Positions 63,831-64,000 of a stretch of 64,000 bases of DNA are shown here, piece after piece. Position 1 is the first letter of the stretch; the number at the start of each line of letters is the position of its first letter. The stretch is from Polaribacter sp. GTDB taxonomy: Bacteria; Bacteroidota; Bacteroidia; Flavobacteriales; Flavobacteriaceae. Under the pieces are notes generated by a model that ran no database searches, had not been told where the DNA came from, and saw only the letters and a list, made by a program, of their open reading frames with translations. The stretch covers positions 1-64,000 of the forward strand of contig DYMN01000008.1 in assembly GCA_020740485.1 (NCBI GenBank). Reading direction: 5' to 3'. A program made the translations under genes and the position numbers.

Positions 63831-63918
63831 TGTTATTCAATAAGACGCGTCAAAAGTATCATTGATTATTTATACAATCAAAATAACTTTTTAGCAGTTA
63901 TTAACAATATTAAAAAAA

Positions 63919-63956
63919 AAGCAAAGACCTTATAGTTGATGTAAGATCTTTGCTTT
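63919..63956 (-). terminator. Terminator of the gene upstream of the riboswitch
   Basis: Minus-strand hairpin AAGCAAAGATCTTA / TATAAGGTCTTTGC with one mismatch and a run of nine T. It separates the upstream minus-strand gene from the riboswitch leader. Confidence 0.75.
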
Positions 63957-63976
63957 AAGTGCGAGTTTGTTGAGAT

Positions 63977-64000
63977 TTAATTCAACTCAACACTATTAGG
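63977..64000 (-). CDS. C-terminal end of a minus-strand CDS (start outside window)
   Basis: The last eight codons in the window, read on the minus strand, are PNSVELN and stop, followed by the terminator at 63919-63956. Too short to identify; it is called a gene end because of the terminator placement. Confidence 0.4.
   Translation of the reverse strand, partial: PNSVELN

Overview
The window looks like a chromosomal segment of a member of the Bacteroidota, most likely a Flavobacteriaceae (Flavobacterium-like). The DNA is visibly AT-rich. Starts lack Shine-Dalgarno sequences, and several leaders carry a TAnnTTTG-type -7 promoter element. Two proteins end in type IX secretion (T9SS) sorting domains, there is a TonB-dependent receptor with a carboxypeptidase-like N-terminal domain, and several small families typical of Flavobacteria are present (START-like, GlmU-family, DUF4177, OstA-like).

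Layout. 1-5.2 kb: end of a DUF1015 gene, a DUF2683/PIN toxin-antitoxin pair, then a tightly overlapping run of PLP homeostasis protein, AAA ATPase, recQ and fmt. 5.3-12.4 kb: HU, YqgE, class IV aminotransferase, tRNA-Met, START-like protein, DUF423, a secreted T9SS protein, AI-2E-family permease and a GlmU-like protein. 12.4-23 kb (mostly minus strand): class III aminotransferase, a heme-type TonB receptor, two secreted proteins, fumarylacetoacetase, and a large secreted GH57 protein with starch-binding modules. 23-34 kb: AsmA, a coiled-coil membrane protein, ruvX, a TPR protein, gyrA, clpC. 34-45 kb: umuDC, Lrp regulator, M14 peptidase, XRE regulator, glyA with a pseudoknot-capable leader, and gltB without gltD beside it. 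45-56 kb: fabH, methyltransferase, htpG, DUF1003, SRPBCC, folE with glutathione peroxidase, a phosphoesterase, a scar with two gene remnants, DUF4177, OstA-like LPS-transport protein, HAD phosphatase. 56-60.3 kb is an accessory patch: beta-barrel protein, RhuM, two copies of an attC-like repeat around a small broken membrane-protein gene, and a TPR/HExxH protein. 60.3-64 kb: a class I ribonucleotide reductase operon (nrdB, thioesterase, 90-aa orphan, nrdA) behind a cobalamin riboswitch.

Most genes are housekeeping. Nothing indicates a prophage, an insertion sequence or a CRISPR array. The parts worth a second look are the regulatory RNAs (cobalamin switch on a B12-independent RNR; pseudoknot before glyA), the cassette-like patch at 56-60 kb, the glutathione peroxidase remnant at 52.4 kb, and several families of short degenerate tandem repeats next to gene starts and stops. 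Coordinates of repeats and hairpins were read by eye; no search or folding program was run.
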